Positions 45,550-55,879 of a stretch of DNA of 64,000 nucleotides are shown here, piece after piece; position 1 is the stretch's first letter; the number at the start of each line of letters is the position of its first letter. Under the pieces are notes generated by a model that searched no databases, was not told the origin of the DNA, and saw only the letters and a list, made by a program, of their open reading frames with translations. Position numbers and translations under genes: made by a program. Source of the DNA: Apoda limacodes (lineage: Eukaryota; Arthropoda; Insecta; Lepidoptera; Limacodidae); assembly GCA_946406115.1 (NCBI GenBank), contig OX291544.1:30149521-30213520 (forward strand). Direction: 5' to 3'.

Positions 45550-46860
45550 ATTTTCACAACATCATAAGCAACATTTTGGAATTAAATATGATGGTATTAT
45601 TTAAAATCTGTGTTCTTAGTATTAGCCTAATTTCTAATTCAACAGATCCATAGTAAATTTAAAGCTAGATTTTCGTTACTTGAAAGCTGGAATGTTTTTA
45701 CGTTAGAACCTAATATTTTCTCAACAGTATACCTATTTAGGATAAACTAGACTTAAAACATAAAAACATTTCAATATTCAATACAATAAATACCTATATT
45801 CTTAATCTTAAAACCAACCATGAGTAAGTTGAATGAAAACAAAAGTAATAATGAAATATGATGAAATATAATAAAAATAATGAAATTACATAGTATAAAT
45901 AAAAAAACTAAAATAATAAACGATTTTCGATGATCGGCACAGATAATGTCGAGTTTTCCAGACGACGCCCACGAAATAGCGTTTTCGATACATGAGAAAT
46001 AACTCTACCACGATTTTTCAAATGTAACTTGTCTAAGGCCCCAGGTTTCATTTAGTTTTGCTGTATATTAAATATTATCTCCCGCGGCAGTTTTGTAGAA
46101 ATACTGATATACTGTAAATCGGGAGAAAGGGAAGCTAAATCAAGAAAATAGCCAAAATCAGTAGATCTCCCGAAAAATCGGGAACTTTTGCAGCACTGGT
46201 GCTATTAAGTTGATTCAGAAGGTTTTTCATTGTTAGAGTAAATAAGGTTCAAATCAGTGAAAAAACGTAATTTGGATGTCAGTCGAGGTCGTGACAGAGA
46301 GATATTTATAAAAAATTTAGCTATTTAATTTTAAACAATAATTATTCTTCGATATTTTTACGTTCTCTTGAAAATAAGAAATATACTTATACCCTTTCTT
46401 GTACACTCGATTCTGTATTTATTCATCTCGCTTCCTCAGCTGTGTATGGCACAGGTCTACAAACGATTACAGTAGATAATAATACTTAAATAATGAAACC
46501 TACTACGTAAATCCCAGATGAGTATAAGAAGTATGAAGTTGTGCGGGCAAAAGTAAATATTTATAGTTTTGGCGGCTATTATATCATAATAATTAAGGAA
46601 ATTTGAGGAGATAAATCAATACAATAGCAAGTAAATAGCAATTATAAACATTAAATACTCTACAAACTATACTCGGACCACAGACTATATAATACTATAC
46701 AAGCCAAGAAGCTAATCGTTTCAATATATAAGCTTCTTGCTAAAGCTAATGGAAAGATGCCAAAGATTAGTTTGACCATCTTTATGTTTATGTCCATAAA
46801 AAAAAGAATAAATTAAAAAGGAATTACAGAGCACGGTTTGGCTGTGGTGAAACTATCGCA
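45550..46860. other. AT-rich stretch, nothing assigned
   Basis: No coding signal. GGGAGAAAT and ATCGGGAGA words near 44800 and near 46115-46185 (ACTGTAAATCGGGAGAAAGG, CCCGAAAAATCGGGAAC) suggest a diffuse element or inverted similarity spanning the candidate exon, but I could not define its limits. Confidence 0.3.
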
Positions 46861-46863
46861 GCC

Positions 46864-47094
46864 CGCCCTGTAGGATGTCACAGACAAAGACAAACACGCT
46901 GTATTTATACTGTGACGTCGGCAAACGAATTGAGTTTCCATGTCGGTACTTCCAGACGGTTTTATTGGATTATTTGTACGTACGATGTGATTGGTTTGTT
47001 TTAGGTTTTCAAAGTTTAAAAGCTGTTGATTGCTTCACAAATATGAAGTGGGGACGGAGTCAGTGCAAACAGTTGTGTTTGTATTGATTGCTCT
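46864..47094 (+). repeat. Repeat J, copy 2
   Basis: Direct partner of 41648-41885, with 5.2 kb between starts. A 70-codon frame (46875-47087) is open across nearly the whole unit here. In copy 1 the equivalent frame is interrupted, so the frame is not clearly conserved. High similarity implies a recent duplication or recent insertion of two copies of one family. Confidence 0.9.
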
Positions 47095-47099
47095 CAATG

Positions 47100-48450
47100 G
47101 AAGTTTGTTAAGCTTTATGCATAGGGACATAGTTATTTGTTAAAAGTACTTTAAATATAAAGTATGAAAGTAATTTGGATTCCAGTGTATTTGTAGTATA
47201 AAGACAATTAAGGAATTTTATAAAAAATCATCAGAGAATAATTTTGTTTAAATATTAAAATATAACTTATTTACTGTTACTAAATTTTAAAAATCTTACA
47301 CAGAGAATTTATATATGTGTATACTTTTCTCTTTGTTCCTCTTAGTTAATAAGAACAAAAAAAAATTAAGCGCTTTACTGAAAAGCTTGTTTAGGTCGAC
47401 TAATTACTGAAACATTATTGGGACCAAAAATGATAAAATTAATGAATATTTTGAAAACTTTGTAGTACTTCACACATTGGAGTATTGACCCTTAAGTATG
47501 TGTTATTTTTCACGTGTTTACTAAATTAGCTGTTACCGTGGCGTGACACGAATAGCGACATAAAATTATAACGTCAGCCTTAAAAACATTTAAACACGCC
47601 ACATAATTAAGTGGGACTTCGTTCATCATCATTAATAACAAATATATTAAAATCATAATTTGATATCAAGTTAAATTTTTAAAAATTCTAAGCATAAAAC
47701 GCCTTATATAGTTACCTAATCGACATCTTTCAACTGTCCAAATATACTATACCAAGAGCAATGTTGCTGGCGATGGGCGGCGATTACCTGGCACGCAGTA
47801 CCTAGTAGGTTGGTGAAAAAGTCTGTGTGTGTATGTGTGATGTGTATCTCACCACTAGGGAATAAAACCTTGACGTCACACAATATGATAACTCAAAAAG
47901 AATAAGAAATATAGGTAAGTACACATATTTTTCGTTGTGCAGGAAACTGCCGAACATAAGTTTAAAATAAAATTCAGATGGATCAACATCTTTATTTATC
48001 AGATATATATTTGGAAAATGGAAACAAAACTCAATTCTACGTTAGGAATATCAAGACACAATCTGTTTTACTCGCTACTTATTTTAAATTCAATTTTCCA
48101 CCTAAGATTTTCAAATTTGAATACACAAAGCCTTTAACTGAAAATAACACCTGCAATATTTTGTTGCGCTACGCGTCCGTTTTTCACAATAAAGAGCTAA
48201 GAAAGAAGAATTTTGACCGCTCAATGTAATGTAATGAACAGTCGGCTTATTATAACCTAGCTGTAAGTTCTGTACGCTCTCTGGTCTGATCAGATCAACA
48301 AACTTGACTAGGATCTGTTATGCCACGTAACCCACCGTTGGGAAAATGAAATAGATTACTATTATCCAAAACGAGACCTAGGAAGTAAAAACCTTGGACT
48401 TTAGGAGGTGGACAGACTGTTAAATCATCATTGTTGCTATTTAATAAAAA
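47100..48450. other. AT-rich stretch, probable start of a large intron on the minus strand
   Basis: Lies directly after the donor site of the minus-strand exon. Two overlapping plus-strand frames (47937-48229) read fairly openly, for example CKFNFPPKIFKFEY-like text, but have no start or splice context and are AT-rich. A GT-repeat patch (GTGTGTGTATGTGTGATGTG) lies near 47825. Confidence 0.35.
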
Positions 48451-48455
48451 CTTAC

Positions 48456-48615
48456 CATCTTGTTTGACAGTGTTTCCAAGAGGCCCACAGCTGGCCAGCC
48501 ATACGAAGAAGATCCACCTCAGCATGAGGCCGAAGTTGGCTCCGTGCTGCAGCTCCGGCTGGTTGTGAAAGTGCCTGACAGTTGGTCGGTGCCGAGAAGA
48601 CAACGGTCTCGCCAT
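48456..48615 (-). CDS. First coding exon of a secreted or membrane protein gene
   Basis: On the minus strand, ATG at 48615-48613 sits in good context (GCAGC before, G after), with an in-frame TAA nine codons upstream (48642-48640) and no other ATG between. The 53 codons plus one base read MARPLSSRHRPTVRHFHNQP, then a hydrophobic core FGLMLRWIFFVWLASC at about residues 28-43. That suggests a signal peptide with a long basic n-region or a type II anchor. The exon ends AGATG|GTAAGT at 48456, a strong splice donor giving a phase-1 intron. Base composition (GC-rich) differs sharply from the flanks. No later exon was identified, so the gene identity is unknown. Alternative: a chance frame, unlikely given the combined signals. 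Confidence 0.6.
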
Positions 48616-50160
48616 GCTGCACACTTCACATTTGACAGTTTATCACACTTTGAAATTACCATTGGTTTCGGAAAAGTCAACTTCCTGTAGGTTTGATGCA
48701 ATTTTTTTTCACATTTGGCAATGGTTTGACACTTTCATATAATTGTATGTTTCTTTTTTGTAATGAATAAAAAAAATAAGACTTATTTAGTATTTGATAA
48801 TTTAATTTCAATTAAAGAAAACTGTTGTTATGCGGGTTACTTAGAGGAGTTAAGTTGATGTTTGACAAATTGTTCACTTGTTACCAATATTAATAATATT
48901 TGTCATGAATGTTATGACTTGTGTACACTATCGATGTTGTTTAATGTTTTTGTTTTGTTATCTATTTTACTAGAGAAACATTTTAATTTGGTAGGATCGC
49001 AGTATTTTTAAATATATGTACATATTATACATCAATTTCTGCAAAGTAAAATATTTTCTTTTTATTAATTTACCTGTAACGTGTTGACGAAAATATATCT
49101 GATATAAAATAAACGTTAAAATAATTGCTTTAACAGTTCTGCGCAGATCTATTAACATGATACATAATTATTTGATTATTTACAATATACGCAACCATGT
49201 AAACTTATACATATGTTTATTAAAGTAGATCTAAAAGTAAGTTACACTACATCTTTCCTGTTTATTAAAACAACTAAAATGAAGACAATACCATAATAAA
49301 ATAGTTGATAAGTTATTACATTTCTCTGTAAACAGTAGTGTAGTTAACTTGCTAACAAACTTCACAGACAGTAAATCGTGGTGAATCGCAGATCGATAAA
49401 TCTGTTTCGTTACGAATCACTAATGTCTTGTATTTTTAGAGTGAGGAGGGCAGGTGACGATGACCCCGGTGATACCATCGTGTGACGAACAATAACTCCG
49501 CAATGTTAAATGGGGGATTTCATTGTTTATACATTCTGCATTATGTTATAAAATAAATCATTATGTTGTGTTTTAAAAATCTAGTGTTTTTTGTGTTGGA
49601 AATCAATGTTGATTGTGTCTATTTATTTTTGTAATAAAATAAGGTAGTGGCGTGGTAGCGTTTTGCGAACACGATTTGCGTAATAGAAAGATATGTTTTA
49701 TTTAAGACATTATATGATTTTGTTAAAGTTACGATAGTACGAGTTACATAATATCATTTAGGAATCAAAAGGGGCGTTCTGTGGAGTAGAAATAGCCAAA
49801 TAACTGTTTCTAATTTAAATTACCTACCTATTATTACAGTGCATTACTAAGCAAAGCTCCCATTAGATGGGTACGCGCTAGCAGAATCAGATTTGAAATG
49901 CATATTATTCATTATCTGCTGATCGTAAGGAAGTCTCTTCTGGATTGCGAATCGGATGGAGACTGGACTTTTAGATATTGTTTAGAAAGGGCATTATTAA
50001 TTAAAAAATTAACTAAGAATAAATTATTTACCTTTTAAATTACTTTTTAAATCAAACATGGCTTATACATTGCGTAAAAAATTTTTTTTTGCCTTACGTG
50101 ACTTCGCAACAACTTGGACGAGTTTTGTCAACACCAATTTATATTTTAAACTTAACGAAG
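48616..50160. other. Upstream flank of the minus-strand exon
   Basis: Would hold the 5' UTR and possibly the promoter. No clear TATA or initiator could be chosen in this AT-rich sequence. A GC-richer spot lies at 49440-49500 (GGAGGGCAGGTGACGATGAC, CCCCGGTGATACCATCG). No other gene was seen. Confidence 0.35.
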
Positions 50161-50164
50161 GGAA

Positions 50165-50290
50165 ATAAGGAGCCCGAACACAATAAGCCATGTTACTAGG
50201 CATGTGCTGGGATTTAAACCGAAGGACTAAGCCAAAGGTCAGGTCAGTGATTACACGTGCTCTATCGACGCGAAGCTGCCGACCTCAATA
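50165..50290 (-). repeat. tRNA-derived SINE fragment, reverse orientation
   Basis: Reads GTGCTGGGATTTAAACCGAA, with GGATTTAAACC resembling the reverse of an RNA polymerase III B-box (GGTTCGAATCC). It is followed by CACGTGCTCTATCGACGCGAA, where an A-box-like region would be. This fits the tRNA-like head of a lepidopteran SINE on the minus strand, diverged. Confidence 0.55.
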
Positions 50291-50565
50291 AATAAAAACG
50301 TTAAAAACCGATCCCGCGATAAGCCCGGCTTTTGGTCGTTCCACTGCCACGAAAATCGCCTTCAGTGTTGCCGGTAACTAATTTCAAAACTCATGAAAGG
50401 CTGGCTAGAGATCTGAATCTTATTTTCTTACAATATTTATGAGACAGATTTAAGGAGGTCTTGGAAATATCCGACAACATTTCGCTTAGTGATTAAAGAT
50501 GATTTTAAAATGGTTTATATGTATTTTTGTTTAGTTTTCACCATTCACTATAAAGATAATATAAT
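50291..50565. other. Unassigned sequence between repeats
   Basis: Contains a GC-richer spot, GATCCCGCGATAAGCCCGGC, near 50310. No gene. Confidence 0.35.
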
Positions 50566-50569
50566 ATTA

Positions 50570-50735
50570 GCTTTTACCCGCGGTTTCACCCTCCCTAAAT
50601 TCGGTTATCGGTGTAGGATTTTAACGGCAATTTCTCAAATATAGAAATAAAACCGACTCACGTTTGACGTTTTAAAGTAGCCTATGTTCCGGGACTCAAA
50701 CTTTCTCCATGCGTAATCTCATCGTAATTGGTACA
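50570..50735 (+). repeat. Repeat C fragment
   Basis: Reads TAGCTTTTACCCGCGGTTTC then ACCCTCCCTAAATTCGGTTA and CGGCAATTTCTCAAATATAG, followed by AAACCGACTCACGTTTGACG and AAGTAGCCTATGTTCC. It matches the first half of the 5072-5245 copy closely; the RTE-like end is missing. Confidence 0.8.
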
Positions 50736-50978
50736 GTGGCTTAAGAGGCAGTAGTAGTACTACGTGACAGTACAAACGAGGATGACGCGACATGTAACTA
50801 AGCGTGCGTGAGTAGTGCACCTACATCATTGCCTCTAACGGGCAAGAAAGTAATAATTTCTGCAAACACGTACCTTCAACCCTATATTTGACTATGCATG
50901 CTGGTTCTTTCAGAGCATGTGTAGTGTAGAAACATTAATTACCTGCCTACAAAACTAGATACCTAATAAAAATCACGA

Positions 50979-51050
50979 AATTCACACCAAACTGTGATTA
51001 ATGTAAGTAGATAAATATCTACTTACATTGATCACAGTTTGGTGTGAATT
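50979..51050. repeat. Foldback, 35-bp arms and 2-nt spacer
   Basis: Left arm 50979-51013 begins AATTCACACCAAACTGTGAT. Right arm 51016-51050 is its reverse complement with one mismatch (T versus C, giving a G:T pair in RNA). A further AAAACTAG/CTAGTTTT pair lies outside it (50951-50958 and 51053-51060) across a bulge. The arms are nearly perfect. It may be a small foldback element, template-switch product or hairpin RNA. Confidence 0.93.
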
Positions 51051-51154
51051 TACTAGTTTTTTTTTATGTAATGAAAAAATATAAAAATAAATGAAAGAGA
51101 AAAAATGTCTATATTACAATCAGAGTCGTCTCGTAAAATTTTAAACAACACTAA

Positions 51155-51572
51155 AAAACAAAAATCGGCCAAGTGCGAGTCGGATTCGCGCACGAAGGGT
51201 TCTGCACCAATATCTATAAAAACTACAAAAAAATCACGTTTCTTGTATGAGAGCTCCCCTTAATATTTGTTTTATTTTAATTGAATTATTTATTTTTAAA
51301 GTCTATATAAATCGTCTACGTGTTGCCGTTATTAAAATCGAGCAAAAAAAATTCACGTTTGTTATATGGGAGCCCCCTTAAATATTTATTTTATTCTGTT
51401 TTTTTAGTATTTGTTATTATAGCGGCAACAGAAATATATCTTCTGTGAAAATTTCAACTGTCTAACTATCAGGGTTCATGAGATACAGCCTGGTGACAGA
51501 CGGACGGACGGACAGCGGAGTCTTAGTTATAAAGTCCCGTTTTTACCCTTTGAGTAAGGAACCCTAAAAATA
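51155..51572 (+). repeat. Repeat E, nearly full copy
   Basis: Starts AAAAATCGGCCAAGTGCGAG then TCGGATTCGCGCACGAAGGG. It passes through TATGGGAGCCCCCTTAAATA, GAAAATTTCAACTGTCTAAC and ATACAGCCTGGTGACAGACG with GACGGACGGACAGCGGAGTC, and ends GAGTAAGGAACCCTAAAAAT. It corresponds block by block to 34632-35077, and both ends are intact, so it shows the family limits. Confidence 0.88.
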
Positions 51573-52055
51573 AGACTAGCTTTAATGCTAACCTTTTATT
51601 ATTCTATTAATAACTAAAATTTAATCGCCTATTTAGATTAATAAACGCGCGTCGTGTCACATTTTTGTGACCCTTTTCTTTATTTCAACGGAGATACCAA
51701 AATCTTTGAACACTACTTGATCACATCACAATAATCACATTTTATTTGGCTTTATTAACCTTTTAGACAATACTCAAACTGTTTATGTAGGTTTGTACTA
51801 ATTTAATTTTTTTAATCGAAAATTCGCGCACGAACTAAAACATTTGTTGCGATAGGTACGAGCGTAGAGTTGTAAAAAAACTGTTTTTTTTCTAAGATGA
51901 ATAAAAACATTGATAAGAAACAATTTTTCAAGAGTACAGAAGTAAAAATAGGACGTAATCATTAATAATGAGAAAGTAATAATTAAACGTTAAATGTTTA
52001 ATATAAAACAATTTTATAAATTTAAACAAAATAATTCAGTAATTAAACAAATATA
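51573..52055. other. AT-rich stretch, nothing assigned
   Basis: No gene or repeat recognised. Confidence 0.4.
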
Positions 52056-52056
52056 G

Positions 52057-52341
52057 CTCAAAATACCTGGCAACATTCTCGAATGTTGGCATTTATGGAC
52101 GGGGATTTCCCGATCCCTGTTCGTTGGGATTATGTTTAGGTTAATGAGATTGATTGAGTACAAAGAAGAGCATTTAGTGAACTTTCCTGAAAGTACAGTC
52201 ATTAAAGATGAAATCCATGAAGATTCAGAAAGTGATGATTCCGATCTCGATAGGACAAGCGTGGACACCACTGATACTGATGATTCTAACACGGACGAAA
52301 TTAAGGATTTTCTACGTCATTACCCCTCAGACCCTAACTAA
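52057..52341 (+). CDS. Possible 3'-terminal exon, acidic C-terminus
   Basis: The frame is open from 52057 to a TAA at 52339-52341 with no clear start. An internal ATG at 52132 gives 69 residues. The text passes from LMRLIEYKEEHLVNFPE into a strongly acidic Ser/Asp-rich run (EIHEDSESDDSDLDRTSVDT, TDTDDSNTDEIKDF) and ends LRHYPSDPN. A possible acceptor, TATGTTTAG followed by GTTAATG, lies at 52131-52139. A polyA signal AATAAA is at 52394-52399, about 55 bp after the stop. The composition is unlike chance AT-rich frames. No domain was recognised. It may be the last exon of a plus-strand gene, or a transposase C-terminal relic. Confidence 0.33.
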   Translation, partial: LKIPGNILECWHLWTGISRSLFVGIMFRLMRLIEYKEEHLVNFPESTVIKDEIHEDSESDDSDLDRTSVDTTDTDDSNTDEIKDFLRHYPSDPN

Positions 52342-52449
52342 CTAATTTCATATTATTTTTATAATATCACGAAATATATGTCTTTGTTATTAAAATAAAT
52401 CAAAATAATGTTCAGTTCCGGGTGTTATAATATCATTTCACTTTTTCTG

Positions 52450-52516
52450 AAAAAAAAACCAAATTAAGAAAAAAAAAGTTTTAAAATTATGAAAAAAAAA
52501 AATTTGGTTTTTTTTT
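52450..52516. repeat. A/T-rich inverted repeat, 16-bp arms
   Basis: Nine A then CCAAATT at 52450-52465 pair with AATTTGG then nine T at 52501-52516. The 35-nt interior is itself A-rich. It is probably low-complexity DNA rather than a defined element. Confidence 0.6.
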
Positions 52517-52519
52517 AAT

Positions 52520-53740
52520 TTACATCTCTATACGAGCGGCAACAGCGCGGACTGAAGTATTTTTCTTTACATTTACCAGGAGCAGCGCTCCAAATTTTTA
52601 TAATTTTTCATACAAAATCTTCTGTTTCACGTGTGAGGCTGTGTTAAAATTTCTCTTTCATACTCGTAGATTTTAGCTGTAAGTCCCTGTACTGAAATTC
52701 GTTTTATGGGAGCGCTATTGCTAGCGCACTCAATTAACTCACTCAATTTAGAAATTCGAAAGTGAATTTCTTTATTTGACCTACACGTGGCAACGGAGCA
52801 TCTAATACAGCTGAAATTTTGCACATGGACAGTTGAAGGGACAGATAACGTTTTGAAGGAAGGAAAGGTTATATAAGTAATCCCGAAAAATTTAAAAGTT
52901 CCTATAGGAATAACTATCACTAAATGTAACGTGGACGAACTGTAGCTTGAGCTAAAGGAAACAACCTTATTATTCGTAAATATAATAAAGGCGTTGTTTA
53001 AGAATAGCAAGCCGCTAACCAAATTAAGTGCACACAGAGCAGCCAAAAAGCTTGTCTGTTATATTGATTGTTAGTTCTGTAGTGGCATACATGGCATATT
53101 GGATTCTTTAGGGAACTTATTTAAAACCACGTATTAAAATAAAATAACAAGATATTATTTGAGTTAAGCTCAAAAAAGGAAACGGTCATCGAATAAGGAA
53201 ATCATTTTCCTTTTCAAATCAACCATTACTTATGGTCTGCAGGGTTTCTAAAGCAAATGGTTATTGCGTTGACCGCTTTGAAGAAAATCGTATTAAGAGA
53301 GACTTGTAAGAGGTCTTTCTTGGATAAACTTACCTAAGTGGTCGATGCGATAAGTAAGGATAACAATAAAAGGTTTACTTATTAATAGAAGAATATTTTG
53401 TCAGGATATTGATATCTTTTTAAAAAACTATTGTGCCATTTGGACTTGCGGACTAAGTTTTTCGTCCTTCCGTAGCTCCACACAATACGAAAAATAGATC
53501 TAAAGCAAAAAGGCGCTAAAATAGTAATGCCTGACCAATAATTTTAAATGACTTTCTTCGTTATAAAGGTAATAGTGTCCTACATTCAACTAACCAAAAT
53601 TTTAACGTAATCCGATGTATAGTTTAGGAGCGCATGGATTACGTACACAAGTATAATGCAATTTTCTTCGACACTTATATATGTAGTTAGACATTGAGCA
53701 TCGAAATTTAGTTACATATATATATGTATTTATTATGTAT
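52520..53740. other. Non-coding or repeat-derived stretch with a 139-codon minus frame
   Basis: A minus-strand frame 52627-53046 is open for 139 codons. Its plus-strand sequence includes ACAGCTGAAATTTTGCACAT, a phrase I know from dispersed insect repeats, and the protein is low-complexity in its first half (FSSSYSSSTLH). It is listed here as repeat-derived rather than as a gene. The rest is AT-rich. Confidence 0.4.
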
Positions 53741-53743
53741 ATA

Positions 53744-54466
53744 CCGGGTGCTTCAAAAAAATGTATACACACTTTAAACTATTGTAGTTTTCCCGCTCTA
53801 CAAGGCTAATGTTATATTTCTTCGCCAGGTGCAAGCATAATCGTCCCTCTATGTTATATTATCAGTTGGAATTTGTAATATCAACATGGGGGACGTACGT
53901 TTGAGTTTTGAAGAACGTAAGCAGGTTATTAAGTGGTACTGGAAGTTTGAGAATGTAAATGAAGTTCAAAGACAGTGGAGAAGGGAGTATGATACAGAAC
54001 CACCTTCAAGATTAACAATTACACGCATACGAGACAAATTCGAAGTTCATGGAACAGTGTGTGATGTGCATAAAGTGCCAGTGGATAGGACGCAGGGGGC
54101 CAATCGAGTTTCCAGCACGCTCTCCAGACCTTACACCACTGGATTTCTTCTTGTGGGGCACAGTAAAAGATGAGGTGTACAAACGTAAACCACGTAACCT
54201 AGACATTCTTTGGAATGAGATTCAAGCAGTGTGTAGAGAAATCTCATTGGACGTTTTGATACGATGTACAGAATCTGTGGTGACTCGTACTCAGAATTGT
54301 ATTGATGCTGCAGGTCACCAATTTGAACAGTATTAACATTTGTTATTTATGTTTCATTTACATTGGACTTTCAGCTTTCTATTTTCCTGAAATTTAACTT
54401 TGTAGAACGGTAAATAAATTTTCTATGGAAGTTCAAAGTGTGTATACATTTTTTTGAAGCACCCGG
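53744..54466 (+). mobile_element. Internally deleted Tc1/mariner-superfamily transposon, 723 bp
   Basis: Both ends are intact. The left end CCGGGTGCTTCAAAAAAATG and on to TATACACACTTTAAAC (53744-53779) pairs with the right end 54431-54466 over 36 bp with one mismatch. TA flanks both sides (53742-53743 and 54467-54468), as expected for TA insertion. The interior keeps the start and the end of a transposase gene but lacks the middle. It could have been moved by a full-length relative, because the ends are nearly perfect. Confidence 0.95.
53886..54336 (+). pseudogene. Transposase with central deletion (first and second catalytic Asp lost)
   Basis: The frame 53886-54173 begins MGDVRLSFEERKQVIKWYWK and continues through PPSRLTITRIRDKFEVHGTV and CDVHK. 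This is the N-terminal helix-turn-helix (DUF4817-like) region. From about 54080 the protein jumps in another frame to WIGRRGPIEFPARSPDLTPL then DFFLWGTVKDEVYK, which holds the third catalytic Asp, and ends HQFEQY at 54334-54336. Full-length relatives have roughly 170 or more residues between these parts, including the first two catalytic Asp. No active enzyme can be made. The related, longer but decayed transposase at 35761 keeps the middle part. Confidence 0.92.
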
Positions 54467-54469
54467 TAT

Positions 54470-55820
54470 ATTATCTAATAATAATATGATTGAACACGCC
54501 GTGACCGCAATTTCGTTGGTGGTTCCATGACTCAATAATGTTATTTTTGTTCTTCCAATAAACTGCTCGCGTGACGCACAGAATAATCCAGCTAAAATCC
54601 ATTTTCTTTTCACAAAATCTCTGCTGTTCGTGATTTAGAGCCGCAATTCCCTTGTCAGATATAAAATATGAACTGGCATTTCTTATCAAAAACGTTCTAT
54701 AATAAAGTTGTAGTTATTGTCTTGGAAATGTGGCACTGATCGAGTAATTTTTGACTAGCGTTGATAACATTTAGCACACTAAATATAATAATATTAAAAA
54801 AAAAGAGAAATATATCTCTGAATGTGACAGTTTATTTTGTGGGAATATTTTGTGAGTTCATACTATATTTTTGTAATATATTCTTTATGTCTATTATGAG
54901 GTTATGCCTATTTCAGTTTATTTATTGCGTATGTTGTATTGTTTTTTTTATTTAATTTCTGCTCATTTATTATTATTTTTTGAAATAAGGATTTACTTAA
55001 TTTATTTATATTTATTTTGATGAAAAAAATGTGTAATACAAGTAAAAACTTTGCGGTGTTCCATTGTTTTTTTTTGAAACGAAACACATAGGTTTAGCTT
55101 GTTTAGTACTTACCTACTAGAAACCGTGTTTAAGTTCCCATTATTTATATCTCGTAATATTTACATTTTGTTAACTCTGCAGTAATTACTTTTGCCTCAT
55201 TAATGAAACGTTAATAAAAGACGGTTAAAAAAAGAATGTTTGAAAAATAGATAACTTTAAAAACTTTTAATATTTTTAAGTATATTATTCAAAATCTGAC
55301 CAAAATCGTTACAAGACCCTATGTTATTTACGCAAACACTTATTTTTAATAACAATTTCTTCGATTTCATCAAAGAACTCCTCGAATGTCGCATCGCAAC
55401 GATGACAAGAACTTGGAATTGCCATCCATTTTCTCACGAACAAACGTAATCTTGTCGTAGTCAATGCGATAAAGCTTTTGTTCAATGCGATTCGAGATTG
55501 CATTTACATTGTAAGTAAACGGTAAATGCTTTTATCCATATTCTAAAATGGAACGTTTCAAATGTCAAATTATATTGGACAAATGAATAATGGCATCTTT
55601 GGAAGTGTTTATGTTGTTTCATTTTGCTCTTTTCAGCCGTTGCTGGATGCCGACTACTTGCTCTTTTACGATTATAGTTTTTTTTATAAAGATTAATAAA
55701 AATAAGAAATGTGTATAATTTTAAGTTGCTTATTTTGTTGTCACATTAATAATCTACAAATATATTATTGTGTATATTGATATCTTAATCGGCGGAGCAC
55801 TTAAACTAACTGTAAGGGTT
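54470..55820. other. AT-rich stretch, nothing assigned
   Basis: Overlapping minus frames (54371-54689) and a hydrophobic, AT-rich plus frame (54761-54955) show no domain or splice context. Confidence 0.4.
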
Positions 55821-55825
55821 TTAAT

Positions 55826-55878
55826 TTCAAGTCCTAGCTCTAGGTTAATATTTTGACTGCATCTTTGCTATTGATGAT
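55826..55878 (-). repeat. Half-copy of the 20-kb MITE
   Basis: Reads CAAGTCCTAGCTCTAGGTTA then ATATTTTGACTGCATCTTTG CTATTGATG, the reverse complement of 19990-20035 with a few changes. The other half was not found next to it, though GATGTAGTCATAAA follows closely (55876-55889), recalling the GACTACATC end of the 20-kb element. Confidence 0.75.
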
Positions 55879-55879
55879 G

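Noticed and set aside
47937..48229. Two overlapping plus-strand frames just left of the first exon
   Set aside because: AT-rich composition, no start context, no splice pair, and they lie in what should be the intron of the minus-strand gene.
48460..48690. Plus-strand frame opposite the first exon
   Set aside because: It is the shadow of the minus-strand exon; the minus strand has the ATG context, the upstream stop and the GTAAGT donor.
52450..52516. Possible transcription terminator stem-loop
   Set aside because: Arms are homopolymer-rich and the context is eukaryotic; rho-independent terminators do not apply.
52627..53046. 139-codon open frame on the minus strand
   Set aside because: Low-complexity Ser/Tyr/Phe-rich first half. 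The plus strand carries a dispersed-repeat phrase (ACAGCTGAAATTTTGCACAT). No splice site, polyA signal or domain supports it. A translated search could still reverse this.
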